Source of the DNA: Dermatophagoides farinae
Lineage: Eukaryota; Arthropoda; Arachnida; Sarcoptiformes; Pyroglyphidae
Reading direction: 5' to 3'
DNA: 64,000 nucleotides
Assembly (NCBI RefSeq): GCF_024713945.1
Contig: NC_134679.1
Span: forward strand, 997,001 to 1,061,000
In this document: in pieces, positions 15,958 through 26,660 of the stretch
Position numbering within the stretch: the stretch's first letter is position 1
How the letters are laid out: each line of letters begins with the position of its first letter
Program-made: the position numbers and the translations under genes
Notes under the pieces: generated by a model
Told to the model about the DNA's origin: nothing
What the model saw: the letters and a program-made list of their open reading frames with translations, nothing else
Database searches by the model: none

Positions 15958-17005
15958 TTAAACTTTAGAAAATTTTGCTACCGGTTGCTTTGTAAAAGTA
16001 TTGCTGGTGGATGTTGTTGTTGCTGTCGTCGTTGGTAGCTGCTTTACTGTTGTTGATGTTTGTGGATGTGTTTGTGATTGTTGTTTGTTTTCATCCAAAA
16101 ATTTCGTAAAGATTTGACTTGGTGTATAAAGTTTTTGTAAATTACCATTAGGGGCTTCTGCTGGTGGATGTTGTTGTTGTTGTGGAGCTTTTGATATTGT
16201 AACGGTAACATTTATTTTCGGATCACCAGATGTTGCTTTTGATTCACCACCTAATTTTGATGTTGGATCAACTGCTAACGAAGTTACACCGGAAAAATAG
16301 CTAGTACCATCACCAGGTTTACTAACACCGGAAGAAACAACGCTACTATTTTTTCCTTGGCCAGCAAAACTAGAATAAGCTTGACTACCACCAGCCATTG
16401 ATGAATAGGCATTTGAACCACCAGCAAATGATGATCCACCAAAATCGGACATTGCCGAAAATGGTGTTGATGATGCTGATGATGCTGATGAAGCGAATGA
16501 GCTTGTTGCACTACTACCACCACCAAATGATGATTGGCCACCCAATGCAGATGATTGAAAATCACTTGGATTTAATTGACTACCCAATACTGAACTACCA
16601 CCACCTTGTGAGCTTAATGCAGACATTACTGAAACATCACTTGAATTAAATTTTGAACTAAATTTTGAATCAAATTGTGATGGTTGTATTTGGCTTGCCA
16701 ATACCATTGCACTACCAGGTATAAGTATCTGTTTTTGCATTGCTAAATTTGGTGGCTGTATAATTTTCGAACAATATTTTGAATCAACATTTGATATCGG
16801 TGCAATTGTTGATTGTGGAATCTGTTTTGTTATTAAAATTTGCTGTACATTATCCTTTTTTTTCGATTTTTCTGATTTTTTTGCTAATTGTTGATATGAT
16901 GAAATAAATAGATAAATAAATAAAATTATTATTATTATATCATTATTTAATACTTGGTGAACAACAGAAAAACAACTCACTACTTTTAGTATTAGCGCAG
17001 CCCAT
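15958..17005 (-). CDS. Putative N-acylated low-complexity protein (MGC start), unknown function
   Basis: No family recognised. The first coding exon (17005-16981) is only 25 bases and encodes MGCANTKS, ending at a GTGAGT donor; exon 2 (16883-15958) joins in phase and continues TKKSEKSKKKDNV. Total about 316 residues. Gly2 with Cys3 followed by a lysine-rich patch is the classic pattern for N-myristoylation plus palmitoylation, so attachment to the inner face of the plasma membrane is inferred. The middle (about residues 85-190) is rich in Ser, Gly, Ala and Phe with repeated SSFAGGS-type units; the C-terminal third is Pro/Gln/Thr-rich and contains NGNLQKLYTPSQIFTKFLD, the only segment with ordinary complexity. 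Without the mini-exon a longer frame could be misread as starting MSCFSVV. Confidence 0.6.
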
Positions 17006-17402
17006 TCGATTTATTTATTAAAATAAAACTTTGTAGTAGGAATATAGAGAGTAGTATTTAGTGGTATACAAAGATTCCAATAGGAAGAAACAGAAAAAAC
17101 ACTTTGGATACAATTAATTATTTTTTTTTTCGTTGAAATTATATTCATTTAAATATCAAAAATTCAAAACAAAAGAAAAAAAAAATTCGAATGTAAATGA
17201 ATCAAATTTTCCATCGCTGGTCCACAGATGGCGTACGAATCGATTTCGAATTTTTTTTTTTCATTATTCAATTCCTGAATCATAATTCGAAATTTTTGTT
17301 AGTCAATATAAAAATTGTGTGAAAAAAATTCTTCAAATTAAATTAAATTAATCACCATTAATGAAAATTGATTATTCCTAATTATCAAATACACATTGAA
17401 TT

Positions 17403-18218
17403 TTAATTGACACTAAAATCGACAAGACCAAATTTACAGATTAATGTTTTGGAATAATCACCACCGGTTTCTAATGTTGGATGATAACGTACAAACAATG
17501 TATTGATGAATTGGCCATGTTTTTTCTACAACAAGAAAAAAGACAGAATATTAGACAAGTATAAACAAACAAACAAACAAACAAAAACAAAAAAGAAGAA
17601 AAACTTACATCGAATCGTGTCAGACATCGATTATGAAATATTTGCAACGAATATGTTCGTCGACCATCACCACGTAATGCACATTCTTGATTTTGTTCAT
17701 ATGTACCAAATGTACTTTTGCCAACACTTACAACACCACGAAATGGTTCAGAAAAATTCATTGACATTAACATTGATTTTGGTCGACATTCCAAGTTCAC
17801 TTTTTGGTTTTGGTTTTGTTTTGTTTTGTTATTGAATGAAAAACATTTGAAAAAAAACCACTGAACAATCATCATTATCGATAAATGGAAAAAACTTACT
17901 GCTTACACGATCCGTAATGAAATCATGATTTTGTTCAATCGGTAATGGTGATAATGGAATGGCCATACCACCACCACCACCACCACCGCGACCAGCAGCG
18001 GCGGCAGCAGCAGTATTTATATCCGAAATACGTTTTCTACTTCGCAATAATGGTGAATCTCGAAATGTTGATAGATTCATTGGTGGTAATATTTCAGGAT
18101 CAGCATCCAAAAATGTAATTGGCTATTAATCATAAAAAAATGAAATTCAACAAACACTTCATCACATCGGAATACTGACCATAATCATTATGACTAGAAA
18201 AATTATCGAAATGATCAT
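17403..18218 (-). CDS. Secreted protein with a single ZP-N domain
   Basis: Four exons (18218-18180, 18122-17900, 17799-17609, 17525-17403) give about 191 residues. The first exon is a signal peptide core, MIISIIFLVIMIM. After an Ala/Gly run comes LECRPKSMLMSMNFSEPFRG, then ECAL, RCLTRFD, FVRYHPTLETGGD and LICKFG. The four cysteines and the spacing match the N-terminal half of a zona pellucida domain (ZP-N), as in arthropod cuticular ZP proteins. The protein stops nine residues after the fourth Cys, so there is no ZP-C half, furin site or transmembrane anchor. ZP-N alone is the polymerising half in known ZP proteins; a cuticle or extracellular matrix role is inferred. A missed alternative 3' exon cannot be excluded. 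Confidence 0.7.
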
Positions 18219-19691
18219 GTTGTTGGTGGTGGTGGTGATGAAAGACATCGACCAATTAAATGATGAAAATTTATGAATCATGTCAAGATTTATTTATTTA
18301 TTTATTTTTTGTTTCTTCAGATCAATTGATTAACACAGATTTTCAAACAGCAAAGAGATCAACAATGATGATGATGATGAAGATTTGATTGAAAAATATA
18401 TATATATGAACATCAGCTACAACAATCATCAAATGAATAATGCTCAAATTGAAATTTTTGTAAATTAATAACAAACAAAAGAACAAATGTCCATTTTTGG
18501 TACATTTTATTTTCAATATTCAATGATGATCATATAATATTTCTCACACATCCTATGTTTGTGTTCGTGTGTGTGTATGTGTTATACTGGTTTAATGTCA
18601 TGTTCTTTTGTCTGTTTGTTTTTTTTTGTGTTGCATGCAAAAAAAAAAAAAAAAAAAAAAAACACCGACACACACAAACACACATTGTGTGGGTTGATCA
18701 ACAACAACAACAACAACTATCAACAGACATGGACATGATGATGATGATTTTCTCTCATTGCCATTAACGGCATTATTTTTGTTTTTCTATATATTCAATT
18801 GAAAATGGATTATATGATTTTAATGAAGTTCATCATATTATTCAAAAGATTTGGCCATTTTCTTTTTATTTTTCTGTCCTCGAAAAAAAAATTTTGAATT
18901 TTATTGTTGTTGTTGTTGTTGATCTGGTCAATCCAGATTCCATTGTTGTTGTTGTTGTTCTAATCCACAAGGTTAATATACCCAAATGTGAATAACCGGA
19001 TAATAATAACATTATTACGGTTATCCGATTGTTTTTTTTTGTTCTCTATATTAATTTTATCATCAATAGATGGCTGTATTTTATTTGAAAGAAAAAGTTG
19101 GTGGCGGGCTAGAGGAGGAGGCAGAGAAACACAAACATTCGAATGGAAAAAAAACTTTCCTGTTAAATTTCCCGAAAAACAAGATTTTTTTTTTTCATCA
19201 TCGTCATCATCATCACCATTTTATTCAAAAATCAAAAAAGATCATCTTACACCTGTTGCTTTTTTTCTATTTCTCTCTCATCTTTCAAAGAGAATCTATT
19301 TGGCTGTCTCTCTCTGTCACTTTTTTCTCTACTTGGTTCAAATCTCTCTCTCTCTCTCTCCCTGTGTATGATTTTTGGCCCAATTTTTTTTGACTTGAAA
19401 AAAAACTTGATTCCATCAACTTGATCACCACTGCCACCACCACCACCACCACCATCATCATCATCATTATCATCATCTTGTTCTATATTTATGAAATGAG
19501 TTAAATAATTTGAGTGAATATCAACAACAACTACAACGACAACAACAACAACAAACCCAAATGAATCTTTTTTTTTCTTCATCAGATTATGATGTAGAAT
19601 GATTATGATCTGAAGAATATGTTAATCGTTTTCATTTAAGTGTTTAAAAAAAATCATCATCATCATCATCATCAACAACATCATTAGCAAA
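18219..19691. other. Intergenic, low complexity
   Basis: Divergent promoter space between the ZP-N gene (minus) and quiver (plus). Holds a 24-base poly-A run at 18639-18662, CAACAA and GTTGTT runs, a CT-rich tract near 19340 and CCACCA/CATCAT runs near 19435-19475. Frames spanning these tracts are repeat-driven and not credible genes. Confidence 0.6.
18639..18662. repeat. Poly-A tract, 24 bases
   Basis: Uninterrupted run of adenines followed by a (CA)-rich stretch; may mark an old retroposed tail but no retroposed body is recognisable beside it. Confidence 0.7.
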
Positions 19692-20255
19692 ATGATAAAA
19701 TTCATTGATTTTCGAAAAATTTTTCTACTTTTGTTCATTATTCTATTTGCATTGATACATCAATCATCATCAACAAGAAAACGTTGTTTTGCATGTCGTT
19801 CACGTGGTAATCTTGGTGATTGTAAGTGTATTTGTAATTGTACATAAATCATTTGATTAAATGATTTCCATTTTTTTTCCGCTACCACCAATTTAGGTAA
19901 AGATCCATTTGAATATAATGCAACAACATTTGATGGCATATATGGATCTAGTCCAGTGGAATTACAACCATGTGCATCTGGTTGGTGTGGTAAATCCATT
20001 GAAGATGAAAATGAAGGTCCACATATAATGGCCACAGAAAGAATGTGTCTATTACGTCCACCAAGTGATGGTAAAGAACGTTGTTCGAAAACATTTTTAA
20101 GCAATAGCCGTAAAACATTTTATATGTGTTTTTGTAAAGGCGATCTTTGTAATAGTGCTGGCGCTATTCTATTCATTGGTTCATTAAACATATCGACAAT
20201 ATTTTCAATATCTGGTTTAGTGATTTTTCTTACCATTTATATTATGTCTGAATGA
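19692..20255 (+). CDS. qvr: Protein quiver / sleepless, Ly6-type GPI protein
   Basis: Small extracellular Ly6/uPAR-fold protein; the Drosophila ortholog modulates Shaker potassium channels and nicotinic receptors and controls sleep. Two exons (19692-19821 and 19897-20255) join in the codon for a Cys and give about 162 residues. An N-terminal signal peptide (FLLLFIILFALIHQ) precedes CFACRSRGNLGDCKDPFEYN, then PCASGWCGKSIE, RMCLLRPPSDGKERCS and MCFCKGDLCN. The ten-cysteine pattern and CxCxGDxCN ending match the quiver family closely. A C-terminal hydrophobic tail (ISGLVIFLTIYIM) follows, as expected for GPI-anchor replacement. The start ATG gives a clean signal peptide. Length is normal for the family. 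Confidence 0.92.
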
Positions 20256-21592
20256 TTTTTTTTGTCGTTTTGTTTTTGTTTTGTTTTTTTTATTTGAATT
20301 TTTTTTTGTTTTTATTATCATTGTTTCATCATTCATTTGAAAATTAAAAAAAAGAAAAAGAAGAAGAACCAAAAAGTTCATTATTTCCGCATATCGGTGC
20401 AATATTCACATTTATCAATTCCAACTGGAACAATTCCGGAACAATGGCCGCCGCATTATGGCTTGCTATATACGAACCATCATCATCATCATTAACATAG
20501 AATATAGAAGAATCAAGCCACAAGAATCTATGGTAGCATATTCCGTATAACGGGCACAGATAATCATAAACAGACGGATTGAACCATTTCAAATATTGCA
20601 CCATAGTAAAAATTCCATTACTTTAACTTTTTTTTCCCCATTTCGTATTGGTTGCAACAAATCTAACAAAAAAAATGGGAAAAAATGGGAAAAAAATTCT
20701 CATCACTCCAAAAGAAAATCCCGATTTTTTTTGTGGCGCGCAAGCCAGTTTTTTTTCCATTTGGCGACAACCGAAAACGACGACGATGTTGATGATGATG
20801 ATGACGGCGACTCCGAAACGATCAACTTTTGTATATAACACAGAATAATGATGATGACATTCTATGACATCATTGATATTTTGGTGTGGCTTGATAGTGT
20901 ATGTACGGTGTTTTTTTTTAAGGGAAAAAATAAAGATTCATCGAACCAGTTATTCATACACACACACACACACTGACTAAAAGAGTGAACAAACACAACT
21001 TCTTCCACCTTTTCTCTTGTTGTTGTTGTTGTTGTTGTTTTGTTCGTTCCATATTTTTTTTTTGTTCATTGGACAAGTTGACGGCGTCGTTGGTCGGTTT
21101 TTATTTCGCTTGTTATATGTTTGTTGTTGTTGTTGTTGTTGTTGTATTTAAACCGGGATTCGGTTCCGATAAAAGATGTTGATGGTTTTAGATTGAATCT
21201 GAATTTCAAAATGTTCGGTTCGATATAATTTTGAAATGTTGAATTTTTTTTTTTGTTATTCACTCTGTTTGTGTGTGTGTGTGTGTGAGTTATCAATCAA
21301 TTGATTTCATCCATAATCATCATCATTGATTCGCAACAAATTAGTTAAAATTTCAGGTTTATTATCCGAAATGAATTTGCTCATTTTTTAAATATTTTTT
21401 TTTCCTGAAAAGTTTCTACGATAAAAAAACCCATATATTTCAGGTAAGTTTTTTTTATATTCGAATTGCACAAATTCTGTAATTTGTGACCAAATCATCA
21501 TCATCATCATCATTGTTGTTGTTGTTGTTATAAATTCACGTCATAAATTCTTTTAAATGTCAATGACATGACCAATTCATGATAAGAATTTC

Positions 21593-21617
21593 TTTTTTTT
21601 TTTTTTTTTTTTTTTTT
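21593..21617. repeat. Poly-T tract, 25 bases
   Basis: Uninterrupted thymine run in the quiver-ZMYND19 interval; no associated retroelement body recognised. Confidence 0.7.
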
Positions 21618-21736
21618 GGTACTTTGATTCTTTGAATCAAAAGTGATCAAAGTGAGACATGATCAATTTCCATTTTAATTCCATCGTGATGGCAATAACC
21701 TTTAAATGTATATATTTTTCATTCTCTTGTTTCTTT

Positions 21737-21893
21737 GGTCGCCCAAATATTTTCGGAACAATGAAAAAAAAACACAAGAAAAAAAATTCTAGAGCATCGC
21801 GCATCTAAAAAAAAATTTTTTTTTCCATTGTTTGTCTCTCATTTCTTTGGTCGCCCAATGTCCTATCATTCAATAATATCTTGGGTCGCCCAA
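21737..21893. repeat. Three copies of GGTCGCCCAA
   Basis: Exact ten-base copies at 21737-21746, 21849-21858 and 21884-21893. The first two share the longer TTTCTTTGGTCGCCCAA. The third is part of TTGGGTCGCCCAA, a 5-base inverted repeat around TCG. GC-rich words are rare in this AT-rich spacer, so the cluster stands out. It could be a transcription-factor array for ZMYND19 or quiver, or remains of a small repeat; function is not shown. Confidence 0.55.
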
Positions 21894-23581
21894 AATGAAA
21901 TGAACTCGGCTAACCTCTTCACGTGTGTCTGTGAGTTTAACGGCATTCAAAATCTATATAACATGAACCACACACACACACATATTAATAATGGAATAGT
22001 GTTCCATTATCAAGTATCTTTCTCTATATATAAAAATCGTATGGACATCGTCGATGACAATGAATCAATGTACGAGAAATGTTTCCGGAATTTTTTTCAC
22101 CCGAAATATTTATGATATACATTTCCTATTTTGAAAAAAAACAACAACAACAACAACAACGACAACCTCACAAGTTTATTTTTCATCATCAATAGAAAAA
22201 GATTTTGTTATAATGTTTTGAAAATGTTCGATCACCATTCGTGAATCTATTGATCAATCATTGAAATGGAACCAAACAGGAATTTCAAAAATCAAGTTTA
22301 ATTGAGAGAAAATTTGTTTTTGTCCAGTTTTTTTTTTGTTTTCTCTAGTGAATCAAAAAAATGAAAAATAAAAAAAAACTGGAATTTTGAACAAAATCCG
22401 GAATTTTCTTTTGTTGTTGTTGTTGTTGTTGTTGTTTTGAACTATTTCGACACATCGAACGAAACAAATCAACATTTTTAAAAAAAAAACATACAACTTG
22501 GTTGACCGGCTTAGCTACTTTGGTGTTATTGTTGTTGTTGTTATTTTTTTTCGATTGTTTGAATTTTTTTTTCAAATACTTGTTTCACTTGTTGTGGTGG
22601 TGGTGGTGGTGGTGGTTTGAATTACACATTGAAGATTGTTGATTAGACAAGTCCGTTATTTTTTTTATATAAATAAAAAAAACCGATATTCTTATCGTCG
22701 TAAATAATCTTTCTCTCTCTCTCTCTCGCTCTGTTTGTGTGTATTATGTCAAAATAGACTAGTTTGTTTATATCTCTTCATCATCATCATCATCATCATC
22801 ATTGTTGTTGTTGTTGTTGTTATTACCTGAAATGATCAATCATTCATTCAAGCTAGTATAACTAGATAGTAGTCAAGAAAAAAAAGTGAGAGAGAAAAAC
22901 CAGAAAAAAATCCTTTTTATTGTTGAATTTTTTTTTTGATTTTCTAAAAAATTTTTTCCTCATTAGATGATATTCCGATCCGAAGAACGATGTGTTTCAA
23001 TTTGTGATCCATAAAAATTTATCATCATCATCATGTTATTACGTTATATATGTGAGGACAAAAAGATAGATTTTTGAGAGATTCGAAAGAAATGAGAAAT
23101 AAAAAAATCCTCATCATATTATTCAAAGGCGCGTCATCCCGGTTTTTTTTCAAATTTTATTTTTGTGACGACAAAAAAATGACTACTGTATATGGTGGTG
23201 GTGGTGGTGGTGTTTGTGGTGGTGAGCATCATCAACAATGAAATAGAAAAAAAATACAATTCGAATATATCTCTTTATTCACCAAGAGATATTGTCATCT
23301 TCATATAATAATAATCATTATATTTGGTATATGTTTTGTCGATAGATCTGTTTATGTGTGTGTCTTCTATGTGTATCTATTAATAATGACGACGATGATG
23401 ATGATTTGGAACTGAAAAAAAAACTGGTCAGTCTAGATTTTTCACCATTTAACCTTTGTCGAATTCGAATGTTTATTTTTTCTATGTAATTTTAATCAAA
23501 GTTTTTTTCTCTATTATTGACTAGAATCCATTTGAATTTTTTTTCCGCCTATTGTTGATCATAATTAATTGATAAAAGAAA

Positions 23582-25037
23582 ATGAAAGATCCATTACTAC
23601 GTGATTGTCGATATTTAAATCCATCATCATCATCATCATCATTGATGAATTATAATAATGGTATGACTAGATCAACAATATCAACTTCAGAATCTGGACA
23701 AGAATTATGGCCAATTGGTGTTAAACTAGGTATCGTACGTTTAGGTTATTCAGCTGGCAAATTAAAATATACATTGGTCGATGAACAAGATATCGTATTG
23801 GCAAGAGAATATACATTTGAAGCACGTTTAGAAGTATTAAATCATGGCAATAGTAATAATTTCAATAATGTTTCCGGTGGTGGTGCTGTTGTATTTGCAT
23901 ATGCATACCAAACAAATCATCATTCTACATCGATAATCAATGATGATAATAGTCAAATGATTCTATTACAAGATTTAATATGGCGTCGTCATTATGGACC
24001 AATACCTGATAATAAACGTGTTGTACATCGTAATCATATTTCAATGGATAATCGTTTGGATAATCTTTGTTTATTAGATCTTGGTTCAAATGATGATAAT
24101 GTTACTACACATGTTTGGTATACAATGGCTAATCAGGTTCATCATCATAATCATCATAATCATCATCATCATCATTCTCATTCTCATCAAAATCAACAAC
24201 AAGTTGTGATTCATCATAATAGCAATAATCAAAGGTCGACTACAAGAGGTCATCATTATCATCATCATCATCATCATCATGATATCAATAATAATCAAGT
24301 TGATGGTCAACAACAACAACAGGTAATGCCGGTTGTGGAAAATCAACCTGCATCATCATCATCACAACAACAACAACAACATTTTCAACCACCTAAATCA
24401 TCATCAAATGATCTTCATTTGACATTATATTGGGCAGCTATACAACAATTACCACCGGAACATTTACAACAACAACAGGTTTGTCATTGAAAAAAAAATT
24501 TTTGAACAAACCAACCAACTAACCAGAAATTATTCTCCCACACCAGTCAACATCGAACAATAATTTTGATAGTCAAGCAGAAGTAAATAGTGCTTCAAGA
24601 TGTTTTGATTTTCGTGGAAATTCCCTTAATGATCAAGGTATTTTTCAAAAAAAAAAATTTCTATTTTATTGATATAAATAATTTTTCTTTTTTTTGATAA
24701 ATTCATCATAGAATCATCCTCAGAATCATCAATAAGCTATTTTGAATGCCATTATGGACCATGTGTACGTATTGAACGTTGTCCAAGAGAATTTTCAATT
24801 TGTGGACGTTGTCAAGAAACAAGATATTGTGGTACAACATGTCAACAATTGGATTGGCCATATCATAAACGTTATTGTCGTTATAAAGCACGTCGTCAAT
24901 TATTGGCACCATATTCATATCGATCATCATCATCATCATCATCTACATCAAACTCTTCTTCCACGATGACTACGAATACCACCATAACATCACCATTATC
25001 ATCATCATATTCACCTCGTCAACGATTACTTCGATAA
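23582..25037 (+). CDS. ZMYND19: Zinc finger MYND domain-containing protein 19 homolog
   Basis: Homolog of ZMYND19 (MIZIP), a cytoplasmic MYND-finger adaptor reported to bind the melanin-concentrating hormone receptor. Three exons (23582-24478, 24547-24637, 24712-25037) give about 437 residues. The N-terminal conserved domain reads KLGIVRLGYSAGKLKYTLVD then EYTFEARLEV, RRHYGPIPDNKRVVHRN and MDNRLDNLCLLDLG. After a large His/Gln/Asn insertion comes LYWAAIQQLPPEHL, conserved in the family. The last exon has YFECHYGPCVRIERCPREF and the MYND zinc cluster CGRCQETRYCGTTCQQLDW ending HKRYCR. The vertebrate protein is about 227 residues, so the insertion accounts for most of the extra length. An AATAAA signal lies at 25276. 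Confidence 0.93.
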
Positions 25038-25275
25038 ATGTTGATGATGATGATGATGATGACGATGAAAAAGATCTCAGATTTTCATTGTTGTTTTCGA
25101 ATTAGTTTACACAAAACAACAACGAGAAAGTGGAAAAAATTTCCAAAAAAAAAATCAAATTTGATAATTAATGAATCTTTCAGGAAAGAAAATTTTTTTT
25201 TTTCGCAAAAGCAATATTTATAGGAAATAGAAAAATGTTTCGATTTTTATTGATTTGATTAAATTAAATTTAAAT

Positions 25276-25281
25276 AATAAA
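25276..25281 (+). terminator. Polyadenylation signal for ZMYND19
   Basis: AATAAA about 240 bases past the ZMYND19 stop and just before the convergent RAD1 stop. Confidence 0.5.
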
Positions 25282-25317
25282 GAAATTTGATAAACATCAA
25301 CATAATAATCATCATCA

Positions 25318-26325
25318 TTATGGTATAAATGGTATAATGAAAAATTCAACAAAACAACGATGATGAGAATCTGATGTTGTACTACTTGTAGTAATTCGTC
25401 CTCTTTGTTGTTGTTGTTGTAGTCCATCATTAGCGTCATCATAATCATGATCATCATCAGCATTAATATTATGAAGATTATTCACTGAATCTAATTGAAT
25501 GAAAAATTGCATATTAAGCAATCCAGTGGAACTGAAACGGATATTAATTTTATTGGCCAACATTAATGGCCGTAATGTATATTTCAATGATTTCATTTTA
25601 TAATGATTAACGGATGGCACTGTACATTCATAATGTTCAACATGAACAGATTGTGCATCAATTTGTTGCGAAAATTCGGCACGATGTGATTTTGTTCTCA
25701 TTACAAACCATGGATCATTATTATTCATTTCAATAACGATAGAATTTGCTTGATAATCGACACATCTCCAAAAATCTATCAATACTGATGAATCTAATGT
25801 GATACGATTAACAAATGCCATTGTCCAAACATTCAGATTATTTGTTTGTAATGTTTGTATGGTGCTTGAAAATAATCGTTCTTTTGATATAACTTTCATT
25901 TTAAAACGTTTATCACAATAATATTTGATTACTAAAGTTGTTGCTATTGATTGTTCATTCATCAGATATTGATTCAAACGTTTTGTCAATAAAAATTCTA
26001 AAACATTCAATAAATGTTTGCTTAAAATTCTTATAGTTTGTGGTGTTTTTTCATCTTCCATATCATATTTGGTGAATAAATTACGATCAATAAAACTTGT
26101 AGCTTGTATTGATCGATCATTTTCACAGATGAATTTTATACCAAATTCAGTGATGACCATTTCGATATATTTATCAATATTAATCGATTTCAATAATGGT
26201 GATAGAAATTTGGCATTCTTTATTTCACCAGAAAATATTATCGAACGTTGTCGTTGTGATTGATCCGGATGACTTTCCTGTGTTAAAAGAAAATCAGATG
26301 ATGTCGTATTTGATGACATAATCAT
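25318..26325 (-). CDS. RAD1: Checkpoint clamp subunit RAD1
   Basis: Component of the 9-1-1 (RAD9-RAD1-HUS1) ring loaded at damaged DNA to activate ATR signalling, a PCNA-fold protein. Single exon, about 335 residues. Near the N-terminus are ISGEI-like KNAKFLSPLLKSI, then GIKFICENDRSIQATSFIDR and LFTKYDMED, matching the first PCNA-like half of RAD1. The C-terminal half has HYECTVPSVNHYKMKSLKYT, ANKINIRFSSTGLLNMQFFI and, after an Asp/Gln-rich insertion, CFVEFFIIP, the family's terminal strand. Start taken at MIMSSN (26325); MSSN at 26319 is equivalent. The frame stays open further upstream, but that part overlaps the probable promoter shared with the gene at 26661. Confidence 0.87.
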   Translation of the reverse strand: MIMSSNTTSSDFLLTQESHPDQSQRQRSIIFSGEIKNAKFLSPLLKSINIDKYIEMVITEFGIKFICENDRSIQATSFIDRNLFTKYDMEDEKTPQTIRILSKHLLNVLEFLLTKRLNQYLMNEQSIATTLVIKYYCDKRFKMKVISKERLFSSTIQTLQTNNLNVWTMAFVNRITLDSSVLIDFWRCVDYQANSIVIEMNNNDPWFVMRTKSHRAEFSQQIDAQSVHVEHYECTVPSVNHYKMKSLKYTLRPLMLANKINIRFSSTGLLNMQFFIQLDSVNNLHNINADDDHDYDDANDGLQQQQQRGRITTSSTTSDSHHRCFVEFFIIPFIP

Positions 26326-26660
26326 GATGATGATATATTCGAACGAAAAAAAATGATGATGAATCAAATTAAATTTCGATTTAAAAAAAAAAAACATTCG
26401 ATAAATTCGAAAATATAAACACAGCGCCAAATGAGAAAAAAAATCAAGACACACCATACCATTCATAAAGGACGTAATAAAATTTTCCGTTGGACTTTTA
26501 AAAAAAAGTATTTAAATTGTGTATGCATTCATTCGAAGTAGTAGTGGTCAGATTTATTTTGGTCTTTGTTTGTGTGTGTTGTCTTTGGAACGTTGATTGA
26601 ATATATTTTTTTTTTCATTTTGGTCAAAAACATTTATATTTTATAACACGACACGATAAT
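26326..26660. promoter_or_regulatory. Probable bidirectional promoter between RAD1 and the KEN-box gene
   Basis: A 335-base spacer separates two divergent start codons. Its compactness and the DNA-checkpoint/cell-cycle flavour of both genes suggest a shared promoter; no specific element is assigned. Confidence 0.45.

Larger units (their letters stand above)
20256..23581. other. Intergenic, low complexity (3.3 kb)
   Basis: No supportable gene. Contains a 25-base poly-T run (21593-21617), several CAACAA/GTTGTT and (GT)n tracts, and three copies of GGTCGCCCAA at 21737-21893 listed separately. A stretch at about 20380-20600 has ordinary base composition and an open minus-strand frame of 86 codons without recognisable homology. 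The right end is the promoter and 5' UTR space of ZMYND19. Confidence 0.55.

Noticed and set aside
20344..20604. 86-codon minus-strand frame with ordinary composition
   Set aside because: No recognisable domain, no neighbouring exons in frame, and a Phe/Ser start or end made of repeats; kept only as a note in the spacer entry.
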